Shown: positions 53,588 to 61,982, counted from the first letter of the stretch. The stretch: DNA of 64,000 bases from Candidatus Leptofilum gracile (GCA_016713825.1 JADJOJ010000010.1:434001-498000); one strand, 5' to 3'. Notes: generated from the sequence alone by a model not told the origin. A program made the numbers and translations.

Positions 53588-54640
53588 CTAACCAGCCAGG
53601 AACTCTTCCATGTTGGCCTTGCTGATGCGGTAGGCGTTACCGATCTTGCGGGCCTTCAAATCACCAGCCTCGATGGCGGCAAGGATATCCTCATAAGAAA
53701 CCTGCAAAATTTCGGCAGCCTGTTGCGGGGTTAGCACATCGGGCATACTGCCGGCTCCAGCCGCCGGCGCGGCCTGCGCTGGTTGGGCCTGGGGTTGCTG
53801 CGCCTGTTGCTGCTGGTTTTGCATATTTTGCATGGCAGCCATGCCCATCGCGCCAAAACCAATTTCGCCCATGCCGCCTCCTGAGGGGTTGTTGGCTGCG
53901 GCCACAAAGGCGTCAGCCTGTTGCTTCTGGGTGTAGCTGGTGCCGTAGCCCATGTTGGTAACCACTTCCAACGATTTGGGATGCAGCCCCATGCGAATGT
54001 TAAAGTCCACCAAAACCATGCCCAGGGCGTCAAATTCTGCTTGCAGCAAGCCGATGAGCAGCTCGTTGAGGTCTTGCGAGAAGGATTGCAGCTGGGCCGG
54101 GCCAAGATTTTTGGCGATGGCCAGTTCGCTCATCTTGTCTTGCATCATGATCGCCAGTTTGGGGTCCAGGCGGTCTTTGAGCTGGGGTTGGCGCACGCTT
54201 TCGCGGAAGGCATCCATGGCGTTGAGGAAGCGCCACGGCTCTTTCACGCGCACCACGTAGGTGCCGTTGCCGACGATGGCGCTGGCCCCCGGTGGGCGGT
54301 TGAGGTGCTCGATGATGATGGGTTGGGTGGTGCCCCATTTCATCGTCAGGTCGGTGGTTTTTACAAAGTAAACGTCGGCGGTGAAGACGTTTTTGCCACC
54401 AAATAGCCCTTTTTCTACCCAATCCATCAGGAAGGGGACGTTGGCGGTGGTGAGCACATGCGTGCCGGGTTCGAAGGTGCCCATTGCTTCACCAGAGCGA
54501 ACGAATACGGCCGTTTCCCCCGGATTCACAATCAGCGGTGAGCCTAATTTAATATCCCCCAGGCCCCCGGGTGGGAACTTCCGCACAACTTCGTCCCGAA
54601 GCCAGGAATCAATTGCTACGCGATCAAACACTTTTGCCAT
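53588..54640 (-). CDS. SPFH-domain protein with C-terminal excisionase-type HTH
   Basis: A 350-residue protein. Residues 1-225 are an SPFH/virion-core-like domain (PGETAVFVRSGEAMGTFEPG, FTADVYFVKTTDLTMKWGT). A Gly/Met and Gln/Pro/Ala-rich linker follows (about 245-295). The last 50 residues are a helix-turn-helix of the MerR/excisionase kind: LTPQQAAEILQVSYEDILAA and ARKIGNAYRISKANMEEFL. SPFH proteins scaffold membrane microdomains; the HTH is an unusual partner. It is the last gene of a minus-strand cluster with an unknown gene, a zinc-ribbon protein and a DUF2207 protein. Confidence 0.87.
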   Translation of the reverse strand: MAKVFDRVAIDSWLRDEVVRKFPPGGLGDIKLGSPLIVNPGETAVFVRSGEAMGTFEPGTHVLTTANVPFLMDWVEKGLFGGKNVFTADVYFVKTTDLTMKWGTTQPIIIEHLNRPPGASAIVGNGTYVVRVKEPWRFLNAMDAFRESVRQPQLKDRLDPKLAIMMQDKMSELAIAKNLGPAQLQSFSQDLNELLIGLLQAEFDALGMVLVDFNIRMGLHPKSLEVVTNMGYGTSYTQKQQADAFVAAANNPSGGGMGEIGFGAMGMAAMQNMQNQQQQAQQPQAQPAQAAPAAGAGSMPDVLTPQQAAEILQVSYEDILAAIEAGDLKARKIGNAYRISKANMEEFLAG

Positions 54641-54660
54641 GAGTCAATCTCCTTAAAAAC

Positions 54661-54723
54661 GGAGATTAGAGATTGGAGATTGGAATCTTTTTCATCTCCA
54701 ATCTCTAATCTCCAGTCTCCAAT
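54661..54723. repeat. Family A hairpin, copy 6
   Basis: GGAGATTAGAGATTGGAG faces ATCTCCAATCTCTAATCTCC. It fills the gap between the SPFH gene and the unknown gene upstream. Confidence 0.9.
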
Positions 54724-54729
54724 TACAAA

Positions 54730-55305
54730 TTAAAAGTCGCTTTTCAAATCGTCGCTGGCGGCGGGTTCGCCGATGCCTTTGATCACTTCGTCGCGGCCAT
54801 CGAAGGTGGTGTTGGCTTCCTTGACGGTGTTATCCAGTTCGCGGATCGCCCCGGCGATGTCGCCATCTTCATCAACTGCGGCGGCGAGTACGGCCGTTTC
54901 TGCCCCAATCTGTTCCGCAAAGTTCAGCATGTTTTCATCGAAGGCGTAAATGCGGGCCAAATCTTCTTCTTTTACCTTGATGGCATCGAAGAAGCCAGCG
55001 TACCCTTGCGGCGCATCTTTCACCTTGCCGATGAGGCCCATCAGGCGCGTGTCTACCCGGCCCATTGGCTCGGCATGGTCAATTGCCTTGATGATGTCGC
55101 GGCTCAGCTCTTCGCTGACGCCGCCCAACTGCAAGCGGCTGCCTTCTAGCCGGTCGGCAATCGTTTTACGCAGCAGCTGGTCTGCCTCGCGGCGGCGGCT
55201 GCGTTCCATGTACCCATCCAGGCCAGGAATTTTGCTCAACAAATTGCCCAGACCGGTGGATTCGCCCTGGATTTTATTAAATAAGTCGGAAATTTGTTCT
55301 TTCAT
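54730..55305 (-). CDS. Hypothetical protein in the SPFH cluster
   Basis: A 191-residue soluble, highly helical, acidic protein starting at the ATG at 55305. No family is recognised. It begins with MKEQISDLFNKIQ, has a charged helix YMERSRRREADQLLRK near 35-50 and a helical body with IKVKEEDLARIYAFDENML mid-protein. The C-terminus SDDLKSDF is acidic. No membrane segment is seen. Its place between the SPFH-HTH and zinc-ribbon genes suggests a shared complex. ACGGCCGT at 54890 encodes ETAV, consistent with real coding. Confidence 0.75.
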   Translation of the reverse strand: MKEQISDLFNKIQGESTGLGNLLSKIPGLDGYMERSRRREADQLLRKTIADRLEGSRLQLGGVSEELSRDIIKAIDHAEPMGRVDTRLMGLIGKVKDAPQGYAGFFDAIKVKEEDLARIYAFDENMLNFAEQIGAETAVLAAAVDEDGDIAGAIRELDNTVKEANTTFDGRDEVIKGIGEPAASDDLKSDF

Positions 55306-55363
55306 ATTGGGAAGCCTCTCTTGTTGAGTTGGGGTTCTGAAAATTTGTGGATGGAACACGTTT

Positions 55364-55422
55364 GATGCGTGATAGGTGATGCGTGACGGATGGCAAATCG
55401 CGTTTCACGCATCACGCCCAAA
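55364..55422. repeat. Family G array (GATGCGTGATAGGTGATGCG)
   Basis: GATGCGTGATAGGTGATGCG faces CGTTTCACGCATCACGCC. It lies between the unknown gene and the zinc-ribbon gene. Confidence 0.75.
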
Positions 55423-55458
55423 TCCACAAAATCCAAAATGCCCTAAGTCATTAAATCA

Positions 55459-55977
55459 TTACGATTCCAAAAAATATTCTGTACCGCAGAAGGGACAGCG
55501 AATAACGCCCTTCCCAGCCAGTTCCAACTCGCCACCACAATGTTCGCATTTGTTCAGGTCATGCAGCTCAGTTGCCTGACGAGAGTATAGCATACCTTCA
55601 TCCCAGTTTACATAGCCGGAAAACAGCCCCATGCCCACGAGTTGGTACAAATCTTTCTGCACCGTGTCGCGGTTGCTGCCTAGCTCAATTACCAGGTCGC
55701 TGATGGCGATTTGGCCGCGGGTTTTCACCATATCGAGCATTTGGCGCTGCTGTTGGGCGCGGTTGGCAACGGCCGTATCCTGCCCCCCTTTCCAAAAAAG
55801 AAACGCACCAAAGCCCAGCTGCGGCAGCACCAACACCAAAAAGCCCAGCGTAATGCCCAACGCCATGCCGCCGGGGGTTAGCCGCCCTTCGCCGCGATAC
55901 ACGCTCATGAGAACCACAATAACGATGCCGACGAGGGTGCCGCCAGCGATGAGAATAAGTCCAACTGTTTTGCCCAT
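55459..55977 (-). CDS. Membrane protein with winged-helix-like segment and zinc ribbon
   Basis: A 172-residue protein starting at the ATG at 55977; the upstream frame is a hairpin repeat. Two membrane helices fill residues 3-25 and 38-65. A helical winged-helix-like segment then follows (MLDMVKTRGQIAISDLVIEL, NRDTVQKDLYQLVGMGLFSG), and the C-terminus is a zinc ribbon with CEHCGGELELAGKGVIRC and PFCGTEYF. This arrangement (membrane helices, PCI/wHTH-like, Zn ribbon) is common in SPFH and DUF2207 neighbourhoods. Function is unknown. Confidence 0.8.
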   Translation of the reverse strand: MGKTVGLILIAGGTLVGIVIVVLMSVYRGEGRLTPGGMALGITLGFLVLVLPQLGFGAFLFWKGGQDTAVANRAQQQRQMLDMVKTRGQIAISDLVIELGSNRDTVQKDLYQLVGMGLFSGYVNWDEGMLYSRQATELHDLNKCEHCGGELELAGKGVIRCPFCGTEYFLES

Positions 55978-55987
55978 AGTTTTTAAT

Positions 55988-56054
55988 GGAGATTGGAGAT
56001 CGGAGATTAGAAATCTTATCGCTTTCAATCTCCAGTCTCTCATCTCCAATCTCC
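55988..56054. repeat. Family A hairpin, copy 7
   Basis: GGAGATTGGAGATCGGAG faces CAATCTCCAGTCTC and ATCTCCAATCTCC. It separates the DUF2207 and zinc-ribbon genes. Confidence 0.9.
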
Positions 56055-56057
56055 TTT

Positions 56058-57968
56058 TTATCCAAAACCTCTACTGCCGCCACCGCCGGAGCTGCCGCCG
56101 CTGAAGCCACCGCTAAACCCGCCAGAGCTGCCGCCGCTGGAGCTGGGTGGGGTGCTGCGCATGGTGGTTGCCGTGCTGTTGAGCATCCGCGTCAGCCCGT
56201 TGGACATCGATTCCAGCCCACCGGCCATGCCAGACGCGGCCGAATCCAGGCTGGGCAAGGAGGGGGTGCTGCCGCTGCCGCTGCTGCTGGTTGTGGGACG
56301 GCCGTATCCACCATGATAATGGCCATAGCCGTAAGGTACATACCAGCGCGGAATGGGCGTGTGCGGCACGCTAGAAAACTTGCGAATCCAGCTGCGATCC
56401 AGCCCAAACGCTGTGGCATAGGGTAAATATTTTTCAAACAATGCGCCCGCCTGCGCCATATCTTCGTACGCTTCAATATTTTGTAGATATTTTTTGAAGG
56501 CGTCCCACTTTGCTTTTTCTTCGGCCCCTTTGTTGGTTTTTGTGGGCATGTGCCGCCCGACGACGCCCACGAGCAGGGCGGTCAGGCCCAGCGCCATCGA
56601 GGCGCAGCAGCCCACATAGGCCGCCTCTTCGGGCAGCACGGCCACCAGCCCGATGAAGGCCACCGCCGCCACCACAAAAAGTCCCGCCGCAATGACGGCA
56701 TAAGTGGTGCGCACTTTGTCCGGGGAGCGATCTACGAAGCCTTCGTGTAGGAGTTCGTCGTAGAGCATGTTGCGCAGCTTGGGCAGCTTGTTGGCGAATT
56801 TGTAGCGCAGTTCCGACAGCTTGCGTTCGGTTTTGTTGCCAAACACGTCGCGGATGAATTGGGTTTCATACGGCCGTAAACCGGTCTTGTCATCATTCAC
56901 CAGGGTAAACACGTGGTTTTTCGCCTTGTTTTCGCTGATGCTGATGTAGCCGCGCTGGGCCAAATCGACCAGGGTGGAGATGATGTCGCGCATGTCGGCT
57001 TTCTCATCCACCAGCGTGCCCACCACCGCCGGGCGCAAATTGGAGGGCGGCTCCGGCAAATATTCTGGCACGATGAGGCCTGTTTCCGGGTCGCGGCCCC
57101 GCGTGTACCAGAAGCCCAGCACCGTCAGCGGCCCACCCACGAAGAGCAGGCCAGACAGCGCCAGGCCGATCAGCCCGTACACATCTGCGTTTTGCTGGCG
57201 CGCTTGCCAGCTGGGTGTGGGGATATCCAGGATGCCGTGGGGGAACTGGACGCGTACTTCTAACGCTTGCCCGGGCATGAGGGGTTCGAGCATGGTGTAG
57301 GTGATGATACGGCCGTTTTCGCTCACCCCCGTCTCCACCAAATTAGAATTGCCCGCTGCCAACCCTTCTACCAAATACGTCCCATCGTCAATGTACCGCT
57401 GCGGTTCCACCCCTTCCGGCAGGCGAATGGTGATCGTGCTGTTCTGGATGCGCCCCGGATGGTCCGATGGGATCGCTTTCCAGAAAATCTGGTCGCCGCT
57501 GCCCTCATCCAGGGTGCCGACGATGACGCCGCCCTGCACCACGTAGCTAAAGGTGTAGGTGCGCTGGCCCAGCGCTGGCTCAAAGTACCAATCGATGCGC
57601 ACCTCATTGCTGGAGTGGCTAACCTCAAACGTGCCGGGGGCGTTGCTGCTGGACTCCTGGTAAACCAGGTCTCCTTCGCGCAGCTGGATGTCGGTGATGT
57701 TGTCGTTGTTGCCCGCGCTGCCGGTGAGGATGGTGCCGTAGCCAAAGGTAAATGGCTCTCCGGAGAAGTTAAGCACCTGCGTCTCTTCGATCACCATGTC
57801 GCCATTTTCCAGCAGCGTCATCTCCACATCAAACCGCTCCCAGTAAAACGACTTCGTCTGCGCCGCCGCCGAGCTGGGCGACAACAATGCCACCAGCATT
57901 ACAGCAAGTAAGAACAAACTTGCTGTTAGAAAACTCTTTTTAGGTAAAGACCTGTAGATTTTTCGCAT
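56058..57968 (-). CDS. DUF2207 family membrane protein
   Basis: A 636-residue predicted membrane protein. The signal peptide (SFLTASLFLLAVMLVALLSP, cut near AAAQ) leads into an extracytoplasmic beta domain of about 220 residues (WERFDVEMTLLENGDMVIEE). One membrane helix lies near 265-285, and a cytoplasmic winged-helix-like part follows (DMRDIISTLVDLAQRGYISI). Two further helices are near 425-470. The tail is Gly/Ser-rich (SSGGFSGGFSGGSSGGGG). DUF2207 proteins have no established function. It heads the SPFH-containing cluster on the minus strand. Confidence 0.9.
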   Translation of the reverse strand: MRKIYRSLPKKSFLTASLFLLAVMLVALLSPSSAAAQTKSFYWERFDVEMTLLENGDMVIEETQVLNFSGEPFTFGYGTILTGSAGNNDNITDIQLREGDLVYQESSSNAPGTFEVSHSSNEVRIDWYFEPALGQRTYTFSYVVQGGVIVGTLDEGSGDQIFWKAIPSDHPGRIQNSTITIRLPEGVEPQRYIDDGTYLVEGLAAGNSNLVETGVSENGRIITYTMLEPLMPGQALEVRVQFPHGILDIPTPSWQARQQNADVYGLIGLALSGLLFVGGPLTVLGFWYTRGRDPETGLIVPEYLPEPPSNLRPAVVGTLVDEKADMRDIISTLVDLAQRGYISISENKAKNHVFTLVNDDKTGLRPYETQFIRDVFGNKTERKLSELRYKFANKLPKLRNMLYDELLHEGFVDRSPDKVRTTYAVIAAGLFVVAAVAFIGLVAVLPEEAAYVGCCASMALGLTALLVGVVGRHMPTKTNKGAEEKAKWDAFKKYLQNIEAYEDMAQAGALFEKYLPYATAFGLDRSWIRKFSSVPHTPIPRWYVPYGYGHYHGGYGRPTTSSSGSGSTPSLPSLDSAASGMAGGLESMSNGLTRMLNSTATTMRSTPPSSSGGSSGGFSGGFSGGSSGGGGSRGFG

Positions 57969-58001
57969 TTGACCCTTCGTAATTCGTTTGGTTATCAGGT
58001 G

Positions 58002-58074
58002 TCATGCCCGCGAAAGCGGGTATCCATTTTCAACATACGCCTGGATTCCCGCCTGCGCGGGAATGACAGATTGT
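58002..58074. repeat. REP-like palindrome (CCCGCGAAAGCGGG type)
   Basis: GTCATGCCCGCGAAAGCGGG and CCCGCCTGCGCGGGAATGAC are two palindromic units in opposite orientation in the gap after higA. This kind is widespread in many bacteria and differs from the other families here. Confidence 0.8.
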
Positions 58075-58094
58075 AAGAGTTTGTTGAAGTCATT

Positions 58095-58421
58095 TTAGCC
58101 AGCCTGAGCAAATGATCCATATTGGCCTTTGTCCAGCACTTTGACCTCTTGCTCAATCCGATCGCCGTATTCAATTTGGGCAACCTCAAGATCGTAGCGA
58201 GCCTGAAGCCGCAGCCACACATCTGGGCTTGTACCGAAATATCGTGCCAGGCGCATGGCGGTATCCGCTGTGACGGCACGCTTGCCATTCACAATTTGGC
58301 TGATGCGCATGGCTGTCACGCCAATATCTTTTGCCACACGATATTGAGTTAGCTCCATTGGCTTCATAAAATCTTCTAAAAGCACTTCACCGGGATGAAC
58401 AGGTGGTAATCTCTCTTCCAT
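58095..58421 (-). CDS. higA: HigA-type antitoxin
   Basis: A 108-residue XRE-type HTH antitoxin. It begins PPVHPGEVLLEDFMKPMELT, the HigA signature, then the HTH with VAKDIGVTAMRISQIVNGKR and MRLARYFGTSPDVWLRLQ. It should neutralise the toxin encoded 12 bp upstream and repress the operon. A tandem 16-bp repeat in front of higB is a plausible operator. Confidence 0.92.
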   Translation of the reverse strand: MEERLPPVHPGEVLLEDFMKPMELTQYRVAKDIGVTAMRISQIVNGKRAVTADTAMRLARYFGTSPDVWLRLQARYDLEVAQIEYGDRIEQEVKVLDKGQYGSFAQAG

Positions 58422-58433
58422 TTTCGGCCGTCC

Positions 58434-58718
58434 TTATTTGTGGTAATCCACAATTTCTACGTCAAGGGCAGAATCATTTTCCCATCGGAAGCAAATTCGC
58501 CATTGGTTGTTGATCCGAATGCTGTATTGACCCTCACGGTCACCACGCAGTTTTTCAAGCCTGTTTCCGGGAGGAGCTAGCAAATCTCGCAAATCTTCTG
58601 CATCTTGTAAAAAAAGCAGCTTACGTCGTGCTGTTCTTTGAATATCTTGGGGTAGTTTTTTTGAAACTTTCCCCTCGAATATTTTTTCAGTTTCAGCGGA
58701 CGAAAAAGACTTTATCAT
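58434..58718 (-). CDS. higB: HigB-type toxin (RelE superfamily)
   Basis: A 94-residue mRNA interferase-like toxin. FEGKVSKKLPQDIQRTARRK, the LRDLLAPPGNRLEKLRGDR segment and GQYSIRINNQWRICFRWEND with DVEIVDYHK are typical of HigB. It precedes the antitoxin gene, as is normal for hig loci. Its start codon lies within one copy of a 16-bp tandem repeat. Confidence 0.93.
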   Translation of the reverse strand: MIKSFSSAETEKIFEGKVSKKLPQDIQRTARRKLLFLQDAEDLRDLLAPPGNRLEKLRGDREGQYSIRINNQWRICFRWENDSALDVEIVDYHK

Positions 58719-58744
58719 GCGGCGATATTATCATGCGGCGATAT
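58713..58744. promoter_or_regulatory. Tandem 16-bp repeat at the higB start, possible HigA operator
   Basis: TATCATGCGGCGATAT occurs twice head to tail, at 58713-58728 and 58729-58744. Each unit has TATC/GATA inverted ends. The higB ATG lies in the first copy. Binding by HigA is an inference from position. Confidence 0.5.
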
Positions 58745-58777
58745 TAAAATCAAGGCTCAAATTTTAGTTTGCAAAAA

Positions 58778-59671
58778 TTATGGCCCTAGCCAGTTGGCTT
58801 CGATTTGGTCTAGCTGGCCGGACTGTTGTAGGGTGGCCAGGCTTTGGTTGAGCACGTCGAGTAACTGCTCGTCTTCACTACGCACGACCAGGGCAAAAGG
58901 TTCTACAGTGACGCTTTCGGGTAGGCGTTTGAGGTCGTCGTGGTTGCGTAGGTAGAGACGGCCGTTTACCGCATCAACCAGGGCAGCATCAGCATCGTTT
59001 TGCTGAACGGCCGTTATCGCCTCATCTGCCGTCGGAAATGTCACAATCGCCAAATCCACCACGCGCTTGGCCCACTCGGTGGCCTCCACGTGGCCTAAAC
59101 TGCCCAATTCCACCGCCACCGTCTTTCCGCTCAAATCCGCCATTGTTTCGATGATGCTGTTGTCTGCCGGGACAATCAAAATTTCGCCCGCATTAAAGTA
59201 CGGCTCGCTGTAGCTAAAATCCCGCGTCCGCTCTACCATGATGACCAGGGCGGAGATAAGCACATCCACCTGTTCTGTCGCCAGGGCGTCGTACAGGCCG
59301 TCGTAGCCAAAGTAGACAAACTGCACGTCTACGCCCAGGTCGGCGGCGATGGCTTGGGCCAAATCCACATCCAGGCCGTACACCCCGCTGCCGTCGTCCA
59401 CCTCGAAGGGTGGGTAGGTGGGGTCCAGCCCCACGCGCAGGACGCCTGCGGCTTGCACCCGTTCCCAGCTGTCGTCAGCGGTTGTGCAGCTGGTTAGCCA
59501 CACCATCATGCCCAAAATGGCGATGAACCACAAGCTGCTTTTAGCATAGTTACTGAGCGATCCGAATCCGATCCGGCGGGGGGTGCAAGTGGCATGTGGC
59601 AATTGGCAAGTGTCCTTCAGCCAGGGAGACTTGCAACCTGCAACCTGCAACTTGCTACCAAACTTACTCAT
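58778..59671 (-). CDS. Amino acid-type solute-binding lipoprotein (SBP family 3)
   Basis: A 297-residue extracytoplasmic binding protein. Its core from about residue 72 is LRVGLDPTYPPFEVDDGSGV, DVDLAQAIAADLGVDVQFVY, then FSYSEPYFNAGEILIV, all typical of polar amino acid receptors. The membrane segment LWFIAILGMMVWLTSC ends in a lipobox Cys. The first about 30 residues are encoded by a GCAAGTTGCAGG-type repeat, so the signal peptide sits unusually far from the ATG. The ATG overlaps the upstream stop by 8 bp. No permease gene is nearby. Confidence 0.85.
   Translation of the reverse strand: MSKFGSKLQVAGCKSPWLKDTCQLPHATCTPRRIGFGSLSNYAKSSLWFIAILGMMVWLTSCTTADDSWERVQAAGVLRVGLDPTYPPFEVDDGSGVYGLDVDLAQAIAADLGVDVQFVYFGYDGLYDALATEQVDVLISALVIMVERTRDFSYSEPYFNAGEILIVPADNSIIETMADLSGKTVAVELGSLGHVEATEWAKRVVDLAIVTFPTADEAITAVQQNDADAALVDAVNGRLYLRNHDDLKRLPESVTVEPFALVVRSEDEQLLDVLNQSLATLQQSGQLDQIEANWLGP
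59585..59655. repeat. Family K repeat (CAAGTTGCAGG units) in the SBP 5' end
   Basis: On the plus strand, GCAAGTGGCATGTGGC and AATTGGCAAGTG face CTTGCAACCTGCAACC and TGCAACTTGC. It is read in frame as the N-terminal extension of the binding lipoprotein. Confidence 0.7.
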
Positions 59672-60767
59672 TTCCTGTGAACTCCTGCAACTCAGTGTAG
59701 ATCGGCTTGGTCACAAATTCGGGGGTGACCAGGGTGAAGTTGTCCATGTAGCTTTTGGTGGGCGCGGGAAAGCGGAAGGCCCAGATGGCGATCATCTCCA
59801 CGTAGGGCCAATTTTCTTCGGCGTAGGTGAAGGCGTCGAGCGTGTTTTGGATGCGCTGGCCAGGGCGGACGGCCATCGTCCAGCGGGGGTGATCGTTCCA
59901 GCCAAATTCGGTGATGTAAATTTGGGTGTCGGCGTCGTTGTGGCGTAGCATGACCTCGCGCACCAGCTCGACGCGACGGAAGTTGAGGATGTCTGGCGCG
60001 GGTTCGGCCAGGGCGGGGAAGGTGAGGCCGTAGGTGTGGACGGCCAGCCCGTCGAAGTAGTCGGCAGCACCAGCGACGTACATCTGGTCCAGGTATTCGA
60101 GATCGTTGAGGCCCCAGGGGGAACCGGCGGGTTCCAGGGTGGGGGCGAGGGCGCCGCCCAGCACCAGCACGTCTGGATTGGCGGCTTTGACGGCAGGGTA
60201 GACGGTTTTGAGCAGATTGGTGTAGTCAACGGCCGTTCCCTCCCGATACCCCCATTCAAAACTCAAATTGGGTTCATTGCCCACGATGATGGCCGCCAAC
60301 TTGCCCTGGTACCGTTCGGCAAAGCGGGCGGCAAACTCGGCAAAATCGTCGTAGGCGGTGGCGTCCAGGTAGTTGAGGGGGGTATCTGGTGGCCTGGCCC
60401 AGCCGGGGGTGAGGCCAATGCGGGCAATGACTTGCAATCCTTGCGCGTGGGCGTGCTCGATGACCATGTCTGGGTGGTCCCAGGCGATGCCGCCATCGGC
60501 GGCGTGGTAGTAGGCCCAGGGGAACAGCTCCACAATCCAGGGAGCGCCCATCTGGCGCACCATCTCCAGGCTGCGCTGAATTTTCCACTCTTCCACCTCA
60601 TCGGTGAGGCGGGTGTGCACGCCGACGATGGGGCGGCTGGTGTGCACGGTTTGGGTTGGGCCGGGCACGATGAGCAGCGGGGCGGGCTGGATGAGCCAGA
60701 TGAGGGTGATGAGTAGCAGGAGGCGGCTGCCGTTGTGGAAGTGGAGGTTGGGAAACGGCCGTTTCAC
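59664..60767 (-). CDS. Glycoside hydrolase-like secreted protein (clan A type)
   Basis: A 367-residue protein with an N-terminal hydrophobic signal (SRLLLLITLIWLIQPAPLLI). The TIM barrel has VGVHTRLTDEVEEW at the start. A presumed acid/base Glu lies in IIVGNEPNLSFEWGY (about 160) and a nucleophile Glu in IYITEFGWNDH (about 282), the NEP/TEFG pattern of GH5/GH39-like enzymes. The start is a GTG overlapping the upstream TGA as GTGA. The polysaccharide target is unknown. A distant relative of the catalytic domain lies at 51579. Confidence 0.83.
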   Translation of the reverse strand: MKRPFPNLHFHNGSRLLLLITLIWLIQPAPLLIVPGPTQTVHTSRPIVGVHTRLTDEVEEWKIQRSLEMVRQMGAPWIVELFPWAYYHAADGGIAWDHPDMVIEHAHAQGLQVIARIGLTPGWARPPDTPLNYLDATAYDDFAEFAARFAERYQGKLAAIIVGNEPNLSFEWGYREGTAVDYTNLLKTVYPAVKAANPDVLVLGGALAPTLEPAGSPWGLNDLEYLDQMYVAGAADYFDGLAVHTYGLTFPALAEPAPDILNFRRVELVREVMLRHNDADTQIYITEFGWNDHPRWTMAVRPGQRIQNTLDAFTYAEENWPYVEMIAIWAFRFPAPTKSYMDNFTLVTPEFVTKPIYTELQEFTGNE

Positions 60768-61945
60768 GTTTGGGCTTGCAGGGCGTTCTGATAAAAGTCA
60801 GCCCACCAGGCCAGATGTTGGAAGATGGCGTCCAGGCGCTCGACGGCGGGCAGGTCCCGCTCTGGCAGGGGTTCTGGCGGCACAAATTTGGCGGGGATGA
60901 GGCCCAACCGGAAAAGGAGCTCGTTTTCTAGCTGAATGTTGAGCATCCGATTTTGGAAGTCGTGGATCAGTTTGTGCAGGGTTTCGTCATTGGTGTTGGC
61001 GGCGGTGAGGTAGCTGTGGGGCAGGCCATCTAGCAGAATTTGGGAGGGCACGCGGGCAGCCTGGCGCAAAATTTGCTGGCGCGACGGGGTGAGCTTCCCC
61101 AGAAAGTGGATGCCCCATTTGTGTTGGTATTTGTTGAAGCGCAGGTCGAGCGCCTGGTCGTAGAGGGCAATCAGGCAGAGCTGGGCGACGGTGGTGATGT
61201 GCAGCGAGGCGTCGGATTCGGGGAGGTGGTGGGCCAGGGCTTGCCAGTTGATCTGGCTAATTTGCCGGGGCTTCAGCTGGTTGAAGACAAAGATGTTGCG
61301 TTTGTTTTCGGTATAGATCGCCTGCAAGCCGGGGATGGTGGGAGAGGCTGGCCCGGTTTGGGCGGCTCCGTGCCACACCTGGGCGGCGGGCAGTTTGTTG
61401 AGTACGGCCGTTAAGGCCTGCTGCACGGTGTTGAATTGGGCAACGGCCGTTTTCCCCTCGGCTGGTTGGTTGCTAATTTGCCGGAACAGCCGGTTTAGCT
61501 GCTGTTTGGCCTCTGGCGAACTGTCTTCATCTAGTGCGGCAGAGGCGAGCATGAGGTCGTGGGCCAGATGGGCGTACACCTCGTATGGGTTGACGCGGGT
61601 GCGAAAAAGATCGGTGGGGGCGGGATTGCCCGCCAGCTGTTCACCATGCTGTAATAAATGGAGCGCCAGGTGTGGGTTTAGTTGGAGGTGTCGCTGAAGC
61701 GATTGGCGCGTGGCAACAATTGGCCCTCGCTTGAGCAAGCTGTTGTGCGCTTGCCACAGCGGGAAAAAGCTTTGGCGAATGGCTTGAATGGGGGCACCTG
61801 GGTTGGTGATGAGCAGCAGGTTGGTGTTGGAAACGGCCGTTGCCACCTGGGGCGTGGTCTGGCTGCCAAATAAAAAGAGGGCGTCCAACTGGGAACCAAG
61901 ATCGGTGGCCAGCGTTTGGGCGATGCGTTTGAGGGCCGGATTCAT
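60764..61945 (-). CDS. Degenerate nucleotidyltransferase-like protein
   Basis: A 393-residue protein. The ATG at 61945 is chosen because the earlier ATG (61954) lies inside a perfect TATAAT. The N-terminus resembles a minimal nucleotidyltransferase fold: QLDALFLFGSQTTPQ has the GS motif and a beta strand LLLIT follows. However, the Asp pair normally found there is replaced by SNTN, so catalysis is doubtful. The rest is helical (HLALHLLQHGEQLAG, QTLATD) with a domain ending in a charged C-terminus. No family was recognised for it. It starts an operon with a glycosidase-like and a binding-protein gene, joined by 4- and 8-bp overlaps. Confidence 0.7.
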   Translation of the reverse strand: MNPALKRIAQTLATDLGSQLDALFLFGSQTTPQVATAVSNTNLLLITNPGAPIQAIRQSFFPLWQAHNSLLKRGPIVATRQSLQRHLQLNPHLALHLLQHGEQLAGNPAPTDLFRTRVNPYEVYAHLAHDLMLASAALDEDSSPEAKQQLNRLFRQISNQPAEGKTAVAQFNTVQQALTAVLNKLPAAQVWHGAAQTGPASPTIPGLQAIYTENKRNIFVFNQLKPRQISQINWQALAHHLPESDASLHITTVAQLCLIALYDQALDLRFNKYQHKWGIHFLGKLTPSRQQILRQAARVPSQILLDGLPHSYLTAANTNDETLHKLIHDFQNRMLNIQLENELLFRLGLIPAKFVPPEPLPERDLPAVERLDAIFQHLAWWADFYQNALQAQT

Positions 61946-61952
61946 GAGGCAC

Positions 61953-61982
61953 ATTATACTTTGCCAGAGGGGGTGTGGGCAA
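61953..61982 (-). promoter_or_regulatory. Sigma70-type promoter, probably leaderless
   Basis: On the minus strand TTGCCC (61977-61982) and a perfect TATAAT (61953-61958) are spaced by 18 bp. The ATG at 61945 begins 8 bp after the -10 box, where transcription would start, suggesting a leaderless mRNA. Confidence 0.55.

Noticed and set aside
58002..58074. GTCATTCCCGCG-type repeat as a novel element
   Set aside because: Palindromes of this kind are widespread REP-like sequences in many bacteria and are not special to this window.
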